From: JAGVYF01 sp041650315
GTDB lineage: Archaea > Nanobdellota > Nanobdellia > Woesearchaeales > JAGVYF01
Reading direction: 5' to 3'
Length of the DNA stretch: 64,000 bases
NCBI GenBank assembly: GCA_041650315.1
Contig: JBAZLJ010000002.1
Location: 310,001-374,000, forward strand
Shown here: one piece after another, positions 41,397 to 50,545 of the stretch
How the letters are laid out: each line of letters starts with the position of its first letter
Position numbering within the stretch: position 1 is the stretch's first letter
Translations under genes and position numbers: made by a program
The notes under the pieces: generated by a model
Database searches by the model: none
What the model was told of the DNA's origin: nothing
The model's input: only the letters and a program-made list of their open reading frames with translations

Positions 41397-41406
41397 CAAT
41401 GATTAT

Positions 41407-41826
41407 CTATTTCCTTGCTTTCTCTATTTTGCCTTTCAATAATGCGTCAAGAGACTGGTCATTGACTTTGATGACTTGCCATCTTACACCAGGGATATCT
41501 CCTTTGGACCTTCCCATCCTGCCGCCGATGCATTCTACAATGACTTCGTCGTGCTCGTCAACTAATTTTTGAGCGCCCATGCCTGGCATGAAAGCTGTGA
41601 TCTGAACACCGTTCTTAATGAGCTGAACCCTGCAGCATTTCCTCATCGCTGAGTTAGGCTGTTTTGCTTCCCTCTGGACTTTCTCGAGAACAATACCTTT
41701 AGCCTGAGAAGCGCCTTCGAATGGATCTACTTTTTTCTTAAGTAAATACCTTCTTGCTTTCTTGAAGGATTTCCTTCTAGTCACAAGTCTTTTTCCCGCG
41801 TTCAATCCAGTTGGTTTTTTACCCAT
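41407..41826 (-). CDS. rps12: Ribosomal protein uS12
   Basis: 139 residues. KVQREAKQPNSAMRKCCRVQLIKNG includes the conserved QPNSA block of the decoding-centre loop, and the D-(E/G)-x-GGRMGRSKGDIPGVRW end region is typical. It controls decoding accuracy. A TATA box on this strand (ATTTATAAAGCT as read on the + strand, 41851-41862) lies about 30 bp upstream, so uS12-uS7 can be transcribed apart from the polymerase genes. Confidence 0.96.
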   Translation of the reverse strand: MGKKPTGLNAGKRLVTRRKSFKKARRYLLKKKVDPFEGASQAKGIVLEKVQREAKQPNSAMRKCCRVQLIKNGVQITAFMPGMGAQKLVDEHDEVIVECIGGRMGRSKGDIPGVRWQVIKVNDQSLDALLKGKIEKARK

Positions 41827-41902
41827 TTTCGTATATGTGAACCTCGCACCATTTATAAAGCTTTCTGCTTAGGTTATGTGCGATTTCTTTATTCTATCAT
41901 TT

Positions 41903-42319
41903 CTATTCTACCCTAATCTCTTCTATAGGGAAATAACGTTTGACCATCTCTTCCATCGCTCGAAGGTTGGAAGCGCCGCGTCCTATGAGCATACCGCGCG
42001 TCCTCGCGTCCGGCGCTGTGATGGTTATCTTTTCCGGACCGACTTCAATCTTAGCGATTTTATAAGGATAAGAAATGTTCTTGATGAAAGTTTCCATATT
42101 AGGGCTGTGCTCTATAACTTTGATGCTTCTCTTCAATATAGCTTCGACCCTTTTGTAGTTTGATCCGTTCTTGCCGATAGCTTTGCCCATGTCCCCTTCT
42201 TTGATTATGAAATACTGAAGGTCATTGAATTCAAAAGCGTCCTCGACGCTAGCATGAGTAACAGATTCAAACAAAGAAATTAATTTAATGAGATTCAGGT
42301 CGTATTTTCTCTTTATCAC
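41903..42319 (-). CDS. nusA: NusA-like KH-domain transcription factor
   Basis: 138 residues, the short archaeal NusA consisting of two KH domains. GDMGKAIGKNGSNYKRVEAILKRSIKVIEH is KH1 and GMLIGRGASNLRAMEEMVKRYF is KH2. It lacks the S1 and N-terminal domains of bacterial NusA. It probably binds nascent RNA during elongation or termination. It overlaps eL30 by 4 bp, in the standard rpoA2-L30e-nusA order. Confidence 0.93.
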   Translation of the reverse strand: MIKRKYDLNLIKLISLFESVTHASVEDAFEFNDLQYFIIKEGDMGKAIGKNGSNYKRVEAILKRSIKVIEHSPNMETFIKNISYPYKIAKIEVGPEKITITAPDARTRGMLIGRGASNLRAMEEMVKRYFPIEEIRVE

Positions 42320-42603
42320 TTTTTAGAAATCCCTACGACGCTGATAGAAAAAGGCTTCTTGCATGCTATGCCTAATTCTTCATTGGTGATAGCCAATTCA
42401 ACAGCTTCCTTGCCTTGAAGCTTGCAATAATGCGCGATATCATCTTTCACATCTTGCGGACAATTGACTGCGAAAAACACTTCGCCCATTTTGCCTACTT
42501 TCAATGCGGACAATGTTTTCTCAAGACCGATAACTAATGTCTTCTCATCCAATGCTTTCTTAATCCTGACGATATCTTCGCTGGTTTCTTTTTTCTTAGC
42601 CAT
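42316..42603 (-). CDS. rpl30e: Ribosomal protein eL30
   Basis: 95 residues of the L7Ae/L30e RNA-binding family. DIVRIKKALDEKTLVIGLEKTLSALKVGKMGEVFFAVNCP and ELAITNEELGIACKKPFSISVVGI match eL30. ATG 42603 is preferred to ATG 42609 because the AGGTG ribosome-binding site lies 7 nt before it. Confidence 0.9.
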   Translation of the reverse strand: MAKKKETSEDIVRIKKALDEKTLVIGLEKTLSALKVGKMGEVFFAVNCPQDVKDDIAHYCKLQGKEAVELAITNEELGIACKKPFSISVVGISKK

Positions 42604-42644
42604 AATCATGCACCTTTAGTATTGTTATATTGTTGCTATATTTT

Positions 42645-43784
42645 CTATTTCTCTTCTTTCTCTTTAGCTCTATCTTTTGTGACCAAGCTAGGCAGGCCTG
42701 TACCAATCGGCACTGGCTGGTTAAGCATAACGTTCTCAATCACTGAGTTTAATCTGTCAACTTCTCCCACGATTGACGCGTTGATTATATGTTTGATAGG
42801 AGTCTCGAATGAAGCTCTTGCAAGCACTGATGCTTTCTCGCTGATGACGCCGTACCTTGTAATGCCTTTAACTTCGCTGTTCAAGCACATGGTATCCGCC
42901 ACGAGCATAATGTGCCTTATGTTGACATTGATGCCTTGTCCTTCATAGACTTTTATGACTTCGTTGATTATCAATTGCCTTGTAGCTTCGATACCTAGAA
43001 CTTCCTGGCATTCATACAAATCATTGCTGTAAGTCCTTGTATCATCTACTTCTTCCAATTGCAGCACATCTTTCAAATTAATGCCGCTAGTGACTATGAT
43101 ATATTCTTCTCCTCTTTTCATAGGCAATACTGCTTTGATCTTCTTGACGCCGCAGATATATACATTCTTCAATTTCTCTTTCAGTTTGTATACGTCGTTA
43201 AGATTCTCTTCTTTGGATTTCAGCTTGAAGACCAGCATATCATCTTTTGCCTTGATTGCCAATCCTTTTACTGATTTGATTATAAGTTTCTGGATATCCT
43301 CTTCTTTTAATTTGAGGTCTTTCATCTTGTCCTTATTCAATACAGCTTCAATGGAAAGCTCTGCTACATTGATGGTGAATTCTTTGATCAGTTCGTTGAA
43401 TGTAGTCTCTTTTATCCTCAAAGCCAATTCTTTAAGATTCTTACCTTCTGAGAATGGTTTGTTCAGATAGATCTCCATCATAGGAGTATTAAGTTTTTGC
43501 CTGCCGTCCAATATCTCTATAATCCTTGGAAGACCGGTTGTGACGTTCATTTCCGCAACACCTGCCAGCAACTTGGTGTTAAGTGTCATCTGAGTACCCC
43601 TTTCACCTATTGATTCTGCCGCCACTAAACCGACTGCTTCGCCAGGACAAGCTTTAGCATTATGGTATTCTTTCTCAACGATCTCTTTCACTTTCTCCAT
43701 TTTCTTATCTGAGAGATCTTTGCCATACTGTTCAATTTCCTTGACTAGCTTTATCGGCAATTCGTGTTTTGGCATTTTTGGCAC
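42645..43784 (-). CDS. rpoA2: RNA polymerase subunit Rpo1C (A'')
   Basis: 379 residues. GEAVGLVAAESIGERGTQMTLNTKLLAGVAEMNVTTGLPRIIEILDGR is the bridge-helix/trigger-loop region. The C-terminal half ends with the jaw and clamp segments (ASFETPIKHIINASIVGEVDRLNSVIENVMLNQPVPIGTG). Rpo1 is split into A' and A'', the archaeal rule. An AAAGGTG ribosome-binding site precedes the ATG. Confidence 0.97.
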   Translation of the reverse strand: MPKMPKHELPIKLVKEIEQYGKDLSDKKMEKVKEIVEKEYHNAKACPGEAVGLVAAESIGERGTQMTLNTKLLAGVAEMNVTTGLPRIIEILDGRQKLNTPMMEIYLNKPFSEGKNLKELALRIKETTFNELIKEFTINVAELSIEAVLNKDKMKDLKLKEEDIQKLIIKSVKGLAIKAKDDMLVFKLKSKEENLNDVYKLKEKLKNVYICGVKKIKAVLPMKRGEEYIIVTSGINLKDVLQLEEVDDTRTYSNDLYECQEVLGIEATRQLIINEVIKVYEGQGINVNIRHIMLVADTMCLNSEVKGITRYGVISEKASVLARASFETPIKHIINASIVGEVDRLNSVIENVMLNQPVPIGTGLPSLVTKDRAKEKEEK

Positions 43785-43809
43785 CTTTTGTGTTATGAAA
43801 TATATGAAC

Positions 43810-46380
43810 TTAAACTGTATTGACTACCCTCTTGACGTTTATGATACCATTCTCTGATTTTGAGACATCGATACCATCTTCGCCGTATTGGAACTGGACA
43901 ATCTTGCCGGATGAATCTCTGACAGTATTATCGTATTCAACCTTAAGATCTTGCATAGCGTTAGCGAGTCTTCTGTACAAGTAACCTGATTTTGGAGTCC
44001 TCAATGCGGTATCCATAAGACCTTCCCTACCTGCGATCGATACGAAATAGAATTCCGCAGGACTTGAGCCTTCATTGAAACCGTGTTTGACGAAACCGTG
44101 AGCGTCAGGACCTAAATCTCCTCTCTTGAAGATAGGCAATGTCCTATCCTTGTAACCGTAAAGTATCCTTTTACCTCTTACTGCCTGCTGACCTACGCAA
44201 CCGGCCATCTGAGCGAGGAAAATTAATTTACCTCTTGCGCCTGAAGCAGCCATGATACCGATACCTGTTTTAGGATCTGCGTATTCTTTGACAACCTCAC
44301 CAGCCTTATCCCTTGCTTTGTTCAAGGTTCCGAGGATTTCGAGTTCGACGGTCTCTAGCAAGCTTCTGCCTGGATATGGTTCCATATCGCCGCGTTTGTA
44401 TTTTTCGATTTTCTCGTCAACTTCTTTGTAAGCATCTAAAAGATAATTATTCATCAAGTCATTAGCTTCTTTTGGCATATCTACGTCAGAGATACCAATA
44501 GTGATTCCGAATTCTTTCTGAGAGAATATACCTAGCTTCAATAGCTTGCCAAGAACATCAACAGTAAGCTCTGCGCCATACTTTTTGTGCAGTTCTCTCA
44601 ACATCATGCCAGGACCTTCTCCGCCTATGGAATTAGCGTCCAAGAATCCTTTCTCGATGTTTCCGTTCTTGATGACAAGCTCTCCGCCGTCTTTTGTCTT
44701 GTAAATGAAATTGAAACTTTCTGGCAGCAACAGACTTGCTATCTCTATGCCTGAGACGAATTTCTTCTTCGTGAGTTTAGAGAATTCTGTTATGCCTATG
44801 CTGAATAGGAAGTCAATAGCTTTTTCGTAAGGTACTTTTTCCTGCTTGGTCAATAAATAATTGCCTGATACAGCATCCTGGATACATTTAACGATAGACA
44901 ATCCGTTACCCGGGCTAATCAACTGGGTCTGAACGAGCATCAATATCTCTGCTTCTGCTCTTGCCTCTTCTGTCTGAGGTATGTGCAGGTTCATTTCGTC
45001 CCCATCAAAGTCGGCACCATAAGGAGCGCAGACTGCTGGATTTATCCTGAATGTTTGATTAGGTAGAACTTTGATCTTGTGAGCCATGACTGACATCCTG
45101 TGAAGAGAAGGCTGCCTGTTGAACAATGCGATGTCGCCGTCCTGCAGATGCCTTTCAACTTGATATCCGTCAGCTACTTCTTCGATAAGAGCTTCTTTAG
45201 TCTCGTCAGTGATCCTTTTCTTTCTTCCATCCGGTCTCACTATATAGTTAGCGCCTGGATAAACCTTAGGACCTCTCCTGACGAATTCTTTAAGATATTC
45301 TTTGTTCCATTCAGTAACCCTTTCAGGAACAGTGAGTTTCATAGCGACAACCATAGGTACGCCTACTTCATTGAGTTTCAGCATAGGATCCGGACTGATG
45401 ACTGACCTCGCTGAGAAGTTTGTCCTCTTACCCGCCAAGTTGTGCCTTATCCTTCCTTCTTTGCTTTTTATCCTGGAAGTCAAAGTCTTCAATGGCTGGC
45501 CAGATCTGTGCCTTGCTGGTGGCAATTGAGCTATCTCGTTGTCGAAAAATGTAGTAATGTGATATTGCAATAGATCCCAAAGATCTTCGATTATGATTTC
45601 TGGCGCACCAGCGTTGATGTTCTCGAACAGCCTCTGGTTTATCCTGACTATGTCTGATAATTTGTGAGTTAAATCATCTTCTGAACGTTCTCCTGATTCC
45701 AATGTGATTGAAGGCCTCATTGTTACTGGCGGAATCGCCAATACTGTGAGAACTGCCCATTCTGGCCTCATGGATTTAGGCTGCAATCCTAGGATTTCAA
45801 CGTCTTCGTCTGGAATCTTCTCTAATCTTGATCTTATCTCGATTGGAGATATTCTTTTCTCATTCTCTAAGAAAGTTGTTGGTTTCTCTATAGTGATTTT
45901 GAATTGCTTTGCATTACAATGAGGGCATTTGCCGACTGATTTCAAAGATGATCTTATTGATTTAGTCTCATCCCTGTATTTCTCTAGATCGTTTGCGTCA
46001 TGAAGTTTTCTTAATCTTGCAAGAGTATGCTCATACTCGCTTGGCGCGAGCAATATTCTTCCGCAATCACTGCATGTAGCTCTGATTATGTCATATACGA
46101 GACCTGCGAATTTGACGTGGATGATAGGTCTTGCCAATTCCATATACCCGAAGTGGCCTATGCATTCTTTAAGTTTAGAACCGCAAGTCTTACATTTCAA
46201 ACCTGGATCGATAACGCCCATCCTAATATCCATAAGTCCGCCGTCTACTGGATAGCCTTCCTTATCATAAAGTTCAGGAGTGACAATCTTAGCAGAAGCC
46301 ATATTCTTCAGAGTTACCGGAGAGAATATGCCGAATACTATTGATTCGACTTCCTTGTGGATATATATGTTTTCGTCCAT
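43810..46380 (-). CDS. rpoA1: RNA polymerase subunit Rpo1N (A')
   Basis: 856 residues, standard size for A'. Zinc-binding CKTCGSKLKECIGHFG and CSDCGRI/CPHCNAK pairs lie in the N-terminal clamp. The catalytic Mg site is YGADFDGDEMNLHIPQ near residues 455-470. It ends in the funnel/bridge region that A'' continues. In the operon it lies between B' and A''. Confidence 0.97.
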   Translation of the reverse strand: MDENIYIHKEVESIVFGIFSPVTLKNMASAKIVTPELYDKEGYPVDGGLMDIRMGVIDPGLKCKTCGSKLKECIGHFGYMELARPIIHVKFAGLVYDIIRATCSDCGRILLAPSEYEHTLARLRKLHDANDLEKYRDETKSIRSSLKSVGKCPHCNAKQFKITIEKPTTFLENEKRISPIEIRSRLEKIPDEDVEILGLQPKSMRPEWAVLTVLAIPPVTMRPSITLESGERSEDDLTHKLSDIVRINQRLFENINAGAPEIIIEDLWDLLQYHITTFFDNEIAQLPPARHRSGQPLKTLTSRIKSKEGRIRHNLAGKRTNFSARSVISPDPMLKLNEVGVPMVVAMKLTVPERVTEWNKEYLKEFVRRGPKVYPGANYIVRPDGRKKRITDETKEALIEEVADGYQVERHLQDGDIALFNRQPSLHRMSVMAHKIKVLPNQTFRINPAVCAPYGADFDGDEMNLHIPQTEEARAEAEILMLVQTQLISPGNGLSIVKCIQDAVSGNYLLTKQEKVPYEKAIDFLFSIGITEFSKLTKKKFVSGIEIASLLLPESFNFIYKTKDGGELVIKNGNIEKGFLDANSIGGEGPGMMLRELHKKYGAELTVDVLGKLLKLGIFSQKEFGITIGISDVDMPKEANDLMNNYLLDAYKEVDEKIEKYKRGDMEPYPGRSLLETVELEILGTLNKARDKAGEVVKEYADPKTGIGIMAASGARGKLIFLAQMAGCVGQQAVRGKRILYGYKDRTLPIFKRGDLGPDAHGFVKHGFNEGSSPAEFYFVSIAGREGLMDTALRTPKSGYLYRRLANAMQDLKVEYDNTVRDSSGKIVQFQYGEDGIDVSKSENGIINVKRVVNTV

Positions 46381-46399
46381 TTTAGTTTACCTTTTATCG

Positions 46400-48205
46400 T
46401 CAATATTTATTTTTAAGCTGAAGCTTTGGATAGAAGCCGATGCTTTTCAGCTCGTCCAATAGCAACTTGAATGCGTATGATATCTCGATGTTTGATATTT
46501 CGACTGTATCTCCGCATATTGCGCAGTACGATTTGTTCTTGTACTGGTCATGGATAGCGATCATTCCGCAATTCTCGCAGACTGCTACGATTGTCCTGTC
46601 TGCATCGAACCTTTCCTTGAGCAGCATAGATGCACCATGCGCGATGAGACAATCTTTCTCCATCTCACCAAATCTCAAACCGCCTTCTTTAGCTCTGCCT
46701 TCAGTAGGCTGTCTTGTCAATAGCTGTACAGGACCTCTTGCTCTTGACTGTATCCTGTTAGCTACCATAAGCTTCAATTTCTGGTAATACATGTTACCGA
46801 CATAAATTCTTGCAGGGATTATCTCTCCTGTCTCTCCATTGTATAGAGTTTCCATGCCGTTGTCTCTGAATCCGTTGGATAATAGGATTTTTCTCAATTC
46901 TTTTTCTGGCTCTGAATCGAATGTTGTTCCGTCGACAAATCTGCCGGCCAATGCGCCAGCCTTTCCGCCGATAAGTTCGATTAAGTGCGAGATGGTCATC
47001 CTTGATGGGATACCATAAGGCGAGAAGATTAAATCTGGGATCATTCCTGCTGCGGAGTACGGCATGTCAGTCTGCGGTTTCAATAATCCGATGACGCCCT
47101 TCTGGCCGAACCTGCTGGTCAATTTATCGCCAAGCTCTGGAACTCTTTCGTCTCTTATCCTGACTTGGATCAATTTGTTGCCTTCGCCGTTCTCTGTCAA
47201 TAATACGAAATCGACAGTGCCTTTCTCTCCGTGTTTTATGTCTTCAGAACTTTCTCTTCTGACATTTGAAGTAAGATTATACTCGTCCATGCTTGACAGG
47301 AACCTTGGTGGACTTGTCTTGCCTATGACAACATCTCCTTCGGATACTGCGCATTCTGGACTTATGATTCCGTCTTCTTCAAGCAGCCTATAGTCGCGCT
47401 CTGCCCTATATCCTTTGATTTCTTTATCAGGTATGCAGACTTCATCGACAAGACCGCCAGCGTATCTCAATTCTTCAACGACAGACGGATAGAAATATGT
47501 GCTTCTTCCAAGGCCTCTTTCTACAGAGCCTTTGTTCAAAATGATAGCGTCTTCCATGTTATAGCCGCCGTAGCTCATGACTGCAACTACTAGATTCTGG
47601 CCAGCTGGATGCTTCTCATCATGGTAAAGATCGTGAGTTATTGCTTTGACAATAGGAACTTGCGGATAATGCAGCAAGTTTACGTCGGTATCTATCCTCA
47701 ATGGATAGTTAGATGCATAGAATCCTAATGCGTGTTTCTGGTTCTTCGCACCCATTAAGTTCCTCATACCTGGGCCGTAATTTGCATAAGGTACAAGAGA
47801 TGCGCAAAGACCTAGCATGCTGATTGGAACTATCTCAAGATGAGTGTGTTCAGGTGTAAGCTCTGATTCTCTCATAGCGATATAAGAGCTTTCTTCTTCC
47901 AATGCGTCAAGATATTCAATCAAGCCTTGTGTGACCAAATCTTCCCAAGTCAATTCGCCTTTCTCAAGCTGTTTGACGTGGCTGTCTGTGATCAAACTTT
48001 TTCCGCCCCTGACTACTACCAATGGACGTCTTGCTCTTCCTTTTGAGGAATCGATTATGATTCTGTCTGTTTCTTTTTCATATAGAAGATTGATTTCTTT
48101 GGATAACGCATTTTTCCTTCTTTCAGAGACTACATTCTCTATAAATTCTTCAGGACTATCCACTTCTCCCACATATTTATAGTTTAGATATACTTCTGTA
48201 GCCAT
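46400..48205 (-). CDS. rpoB1: RNA polymerase subunit Rpo2C (B')
   Basis: 601 residues from ATG 48205, chosen because AGGTGA lies 5 nt upstream; a GTG at 48214 overlaps the B'' stop. SYGGYNMEDAIILNKGSVERGLGRS and the active-site region RARGPVQLLTRQPTEGRAKEGGLRFGEMEKDC are conserved. CENCGMIAIHDQYKNKSYCAICG is the C-terminal zinc site. The catalytic half of a split Rpo2. Confidence 0.96.
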   Translation of the reverse strand: MATEVYLNYKYVGEVDSPEEFIENVVSERRKNALSKEINLLYEKETDRIIIDSSKGRARRPLVVVRGGKSLITDSHVKQLEKGELTWEDLVTQGLIEYLDALEEESSYIAMRESELTPEHTHLEIVPISMLGLCASLVPYANYGPGMRNLMGAKNQKHALGFYASNYPLRIDTDVNLLHYPQVPIVKAITHDLYHDEKHPAGQNLVVAVMSYGGYNMEDAIILNKGSVERGLGRSTYFYPSVVEELRYAGGLVDEVCIPDKEIKGYRAERDYRLLEEDGIISPECAVSEGDVVIGKTSPPRFLSSMDEYNLTSNVRRESSEDIKHGEKGTVDFVLLTENGEGNKLIQVRIRDERVPELGDKLTSRFGQKGVIGLLKPQTDMPYSAAGMIPDLIFSPYGIPSRMTISHLIELIGGKAGALAGRFVDGTTFDSEPEKELRKILLSNGFRDNGMETLYNGETGEIIPARIYVGNMYYQKLKLMVANRIQSRARGPVQLLTRQPTEGRAKEGGLRFGEMEKDCLIAHGASMLLKERFDADRTIVAVCENCGMIAIHDQYKNKSYCAICGDTVEISNIEISYAFKLLLDELKSIGFYPKLQLKNKY

Positions 48206-48210
48206 TGCGT

Positions 48211-49746
48211 TCACCTAGGTAACTCCAATGCGCCTGGTCTCTTGAGATTCAGGTGCTTCAACGATTCTATCACTTTGTTATCTTCAGCGCCTTCTGAGAT
48301 CTTACAGAACAATGCTAAGTTCTTCCTAAGACCGATGTTAGTACCTTCAGGAGTCTCAACTGGGCATAATTTTCCGAAGTGTGTCGGATGCAATGCCCTT
48401 GCCTCGAAATTCTCCTGTGACGCTGATAATGGGCTGATAACCCTTTGCAATAATGACATGGTCTGCAGGAAATTAACTCTTTCAATCCTTTGACTGACGC
48501 CTTTTCTTCCACCGACCCAGTTTCCTGTAGCCATCGCTGAATATAATCTTGATGTCAAAAGTTTTTCTCTGATTGTTACTCTTATTGATGGGAATTTGCC
48601 TCTCTTGACTATTCTTTGGAAATTGTAGAGCATGTCTGAGATCAATACTTTGATGTTTACTCTGATTACATCAGCCAACAAATCTCCAGGACATTTGATT
48701 CTTTTGTTCATGTAATGATCTTTATCGTCTACACTTACTTCGCCGTTCAAGCAAAGCATATATTGTTTCAACATTTTACATAGATTGTAAGCTTTCACTA
48801 TATTGTCAGCAGGAGTCAATCCTAGATGCGGTAAGAAGTATTTGTGCAGGATCTCTTTCATACGTTCTATCCTGACTTCTTTCGCCTGTGTGATACCTAC
48901 TCTTTTAGCGATATAATCCATAGCATCTTCCTGTGTTTTTATCTCGATGAATTCGTAAAGGTTCATGAAGATGTCATCGAACTGCCTGTCCCTTGAAATG
49001 AAATTGACTATGTCTTCGTCTTTTAGGAGGCCTAATGCTTTGAGGACAACTACGACTGGAACTCTTTTTACTCTTGTGAATGACATATAATAGATACCAT
49101 CATTCAATTTTTCAACTATGTGAGGTATCTTGAAAGAACCGGATTCTGAGAACATTTTAGCGATGACCTTAGGTCCGCTTGCAAGAGATGATCTTTCCAT
49201 CATTGCTTTGTTAGAAATCAAGTCTTCGATATTGACAATTACTTTCTCTGTTCCGTTGATTATGAAATAGCCGCCAGGATCGTCTGGATCCTCGCCGTGT
49301 TGGATAAGCTCTTCTCTGCTCATGCCGTTCAGATGACAGAATTTACTTTTCAGCATGATTGGCAGATTACCAATTTGGATTGTGAATGATTCTCTTTGCA
49401 CGCCGTTGATATGCGCGCTTACTTCTAGGAAAATAGGAGCTGCATAGGTGATTTTTCTCAATCTTGCTTCCAATGGGAAAATTTTCCTTTTGGAACCATC
49501 TGCTTCAATTATAACCGGACCGCCTACTTCGCCGTCCTTTTCAGAAGTGTCAATCCATATTTTGTTGAACCTGATCTTGTATTCTTCTACATCAGGAGGA
49601 ATAATTGTAGGCTCTATCTCTCTGTTCTCGTCGATAATCTTCTGGAGCTCTACATCTATAAGATGATTGAAGGATTCTAAATCTGATTCTACTAGAGAAT
49701 TCTCCTCGAAATGTTTCTTTAATAACACTCTGCTTTTTTCTTGCAT
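48211..49746 (-). CDS. rpoB2: RNA polymerase subunit Rpo2N (B'')
   Basis: 511 residues, the N-terminal half of the second-largest subunit. GYFIINGTEKVIVNIEDLISNKAMM (protrusion/lobe) and the fork end RALHPTHFGKLCPVETPEGTNIGLRKNLA are conserved. Rpo2 is split at the position used by methanogens and many other Euryarchaeota and DPANN. It starts 1 bp after rpoH. Confidence 0.96.
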   Translation of the reverse strand: MQEKSRVLLKKHFEENSLVESDLESFNHLIDVELQKIIDENREIEPTIIPPDVEEYKIRFNKIWIDTSEKDGEVGGPVIIEADGSKRKIFPLEARLRKITYAAPIFLEVSAHINGVQRESFTIQIGNLPIMLKSKFCHLNGMSREELIQHGEDPDDPGGYFIINGTEKVIVNIEDLISNKAMMERSSLASGPKVIAKMFSESGSFKIPHIVEKLNDGIYYMSFTRVKRVPVVVVLKALGLLKDEDIVNFISRDRQFDDIFMNLYEFIEIKTQEDAMDYIAKRVGITQAKEVRIERMKEILHKYFLPHLGLTPADNIVKAYNLCKMLKQYMLCLNGEVSVDDKDHYMNKRIKCPGDLLADVIRVNIKVLISDMLYNFQRIVKRGKFPSIRVTIREKLLTSRLYSAMATGNWVGGRKGVSQRIERVNFLQTMSLLQRVISPLSASQENFEARALHPTHFGKLCPVETPEGTNIGLRKNLALFCKISEGAEDNKVIESLKHLNLKRPGALELPR

Positions 49747-49747
49747 C

Positions 49748-49990
49748 TTATATCACTGCCCTGTAGTACAACGATTTTCCAGCAGTAGGGCTGGCCCTTT
49801 CTATCTTGATAACGTCATCAACTTTAGCGCCCAAGCTTTTGATTGCTGGATCCGCCTTTAGAATCTTTGGTAAATTATACTCACTGATATTATACTTCTG
49901 AAATAAAGCTTCTTTCTCTTCTTCGGAAAGTTTAGTATGCTTTGGAACTAGGATGTGGTTCGCAACATCGAATTCATCTTTTTTTGCCAT
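49748..49990 (-). CDS. rpoH: RNA polymerase subunit Rpo5 (H)
   Basis: 80 residues, the archaeal form equal to the C-terminal part of eukaryotic RPB5. FDVANHILVPKHTKLSEEEKEALFQKYNISEYNLPKILKADPAIKSLGAKVDDVIKI is diagnostic. First gene of the polymerase operon. A TATA box ATATTTATATC (minus strand, about 50070-50082) leaves a leader of about 60 nt with a 7-bp stem. Confidence 0.95.
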   Translation of the reverse strand: MAKKDEFDVANHILVPKHTKLSEEEKEALFQKYNISEYNLPKILKADPAIKSLGAKVDDVIKIERASPTAGKSLYYRAVI

Positions 49991-50011
49991 TTTAGAGGAT
50001 TCTCCCTTTTT

Positions 50012-50046
50012 GATAAGCTTTGTCTATCCCCTCTTCTGCGCTTATC
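50012..50046 (-). promoter_or_regulatory. Hairpin in the leader of the RNA polymerase operon
   Basis: On the transcript GATAAGC (50046-50040) pairs with GCTTATC (50018-50012) in the rpoH leader. The loop sequence AGAGG could also pair with CCTCT just before the start codon, which would compete for the translation start region. Confidence 0.35.
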
Positions 50047-50084
50047 TTCGATCGTGAGTTCGTCTTTTTTTGATATAAATATTA

Positions 50085-50195
50085 TGGGCCGGACGAGATT
50101 CGAACTCGCGACCCCTTGATTAAAAGTCAAGTGCTATATTACCCAAGGGCTTGTCCACTTGAGACAACGCTTTTTCCAGGCTAAGCCACCGGCCC
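50085..50195 (-). tRNA. tRNA-Lys(UUU) with insert in the D-loop
   Basis: The minus strand gives acceptor GGGCCGG/CCGGCCC (50195-50189 with 50092-50086), discriminator A at 50085. The anticodon arm is CTTGA-CTTTTAA-TCAAG with anticodon TTT at 50124-50122, and the T-arm has loop TTCGAAT. The anticodon loop is intact. The D-arm begins GGCTTAGCCTGG and resumes at ATAGC, with about 38 extra bases between (about 50175-50138). They contain a TTGTC/GACAA hairpin. Exact splice sites cannot be fixed by eye. No CCA is encoded. Confidence 0.88.
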
Positions 50196-50199
50196 AATA

Positions 50200-50311
50200 C
50201 GCCCTGGCCGGGATTTTCAATTTTCGGTTTTTGAACCCGGGTCGAAGCCTTTCTATGTATAAACCCTATACTCGACAGGGCTTCATGATAGGCCAACTAC
50301 ACCACCAGGGC
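50200..50311 (-). tRNA. tRNA-Asp(GUC) with anticodon-loop and T-loop inserts
   Basis: Minus strand acceptor GCCCTGG/CCAGGGC (50311-50305 with 50207-50201), discriminator G at 50200. Anticodon GTC at 50276-50274 in stem AAGCC/GGCTT. A 22-nt intron (50272-50251) at the canonical 37/38 site folds as GTATA/TATAC. The T-stem CCGGG/CCCGG is intact, but the T-loop is 23 nt (50235-50213) instead of 7, so about 16 nt are inserted; TTCAA and TTGAA flank the insert and can pair. It lies 4 bp upstream of tRNA-Lys on the same transcript. Confidence 0.88.
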
Positions 50312-50545
50312 AATTCAGCAATCTAACTATATATTCAAAGTTTATGCGAAAAGATAAAAACTTCTGATTATAGAAAGATTTCTTGCCATCACACTTAAAA
50401 ATTGCAGTCCCTATATAAATCTATCGGTTCGGAAATGCTATTCAATAAAATTCATAGGTAAGGATATTTATAAAGTTTTATGTTATGAAAAGAATAAAAA
50501 TAAAAAACGAAGCAGAGGGCCCGTGAGAACCATACTTCAAAGTAA

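Noticed and set aside
50512..50545. A fifth tRNA starting at GGGCCCGTGAG on the plus strand
   Set aside because: No anticodon or T-arm can be drawn; the sequence instead mirrors the tRNA-Asn splice region.
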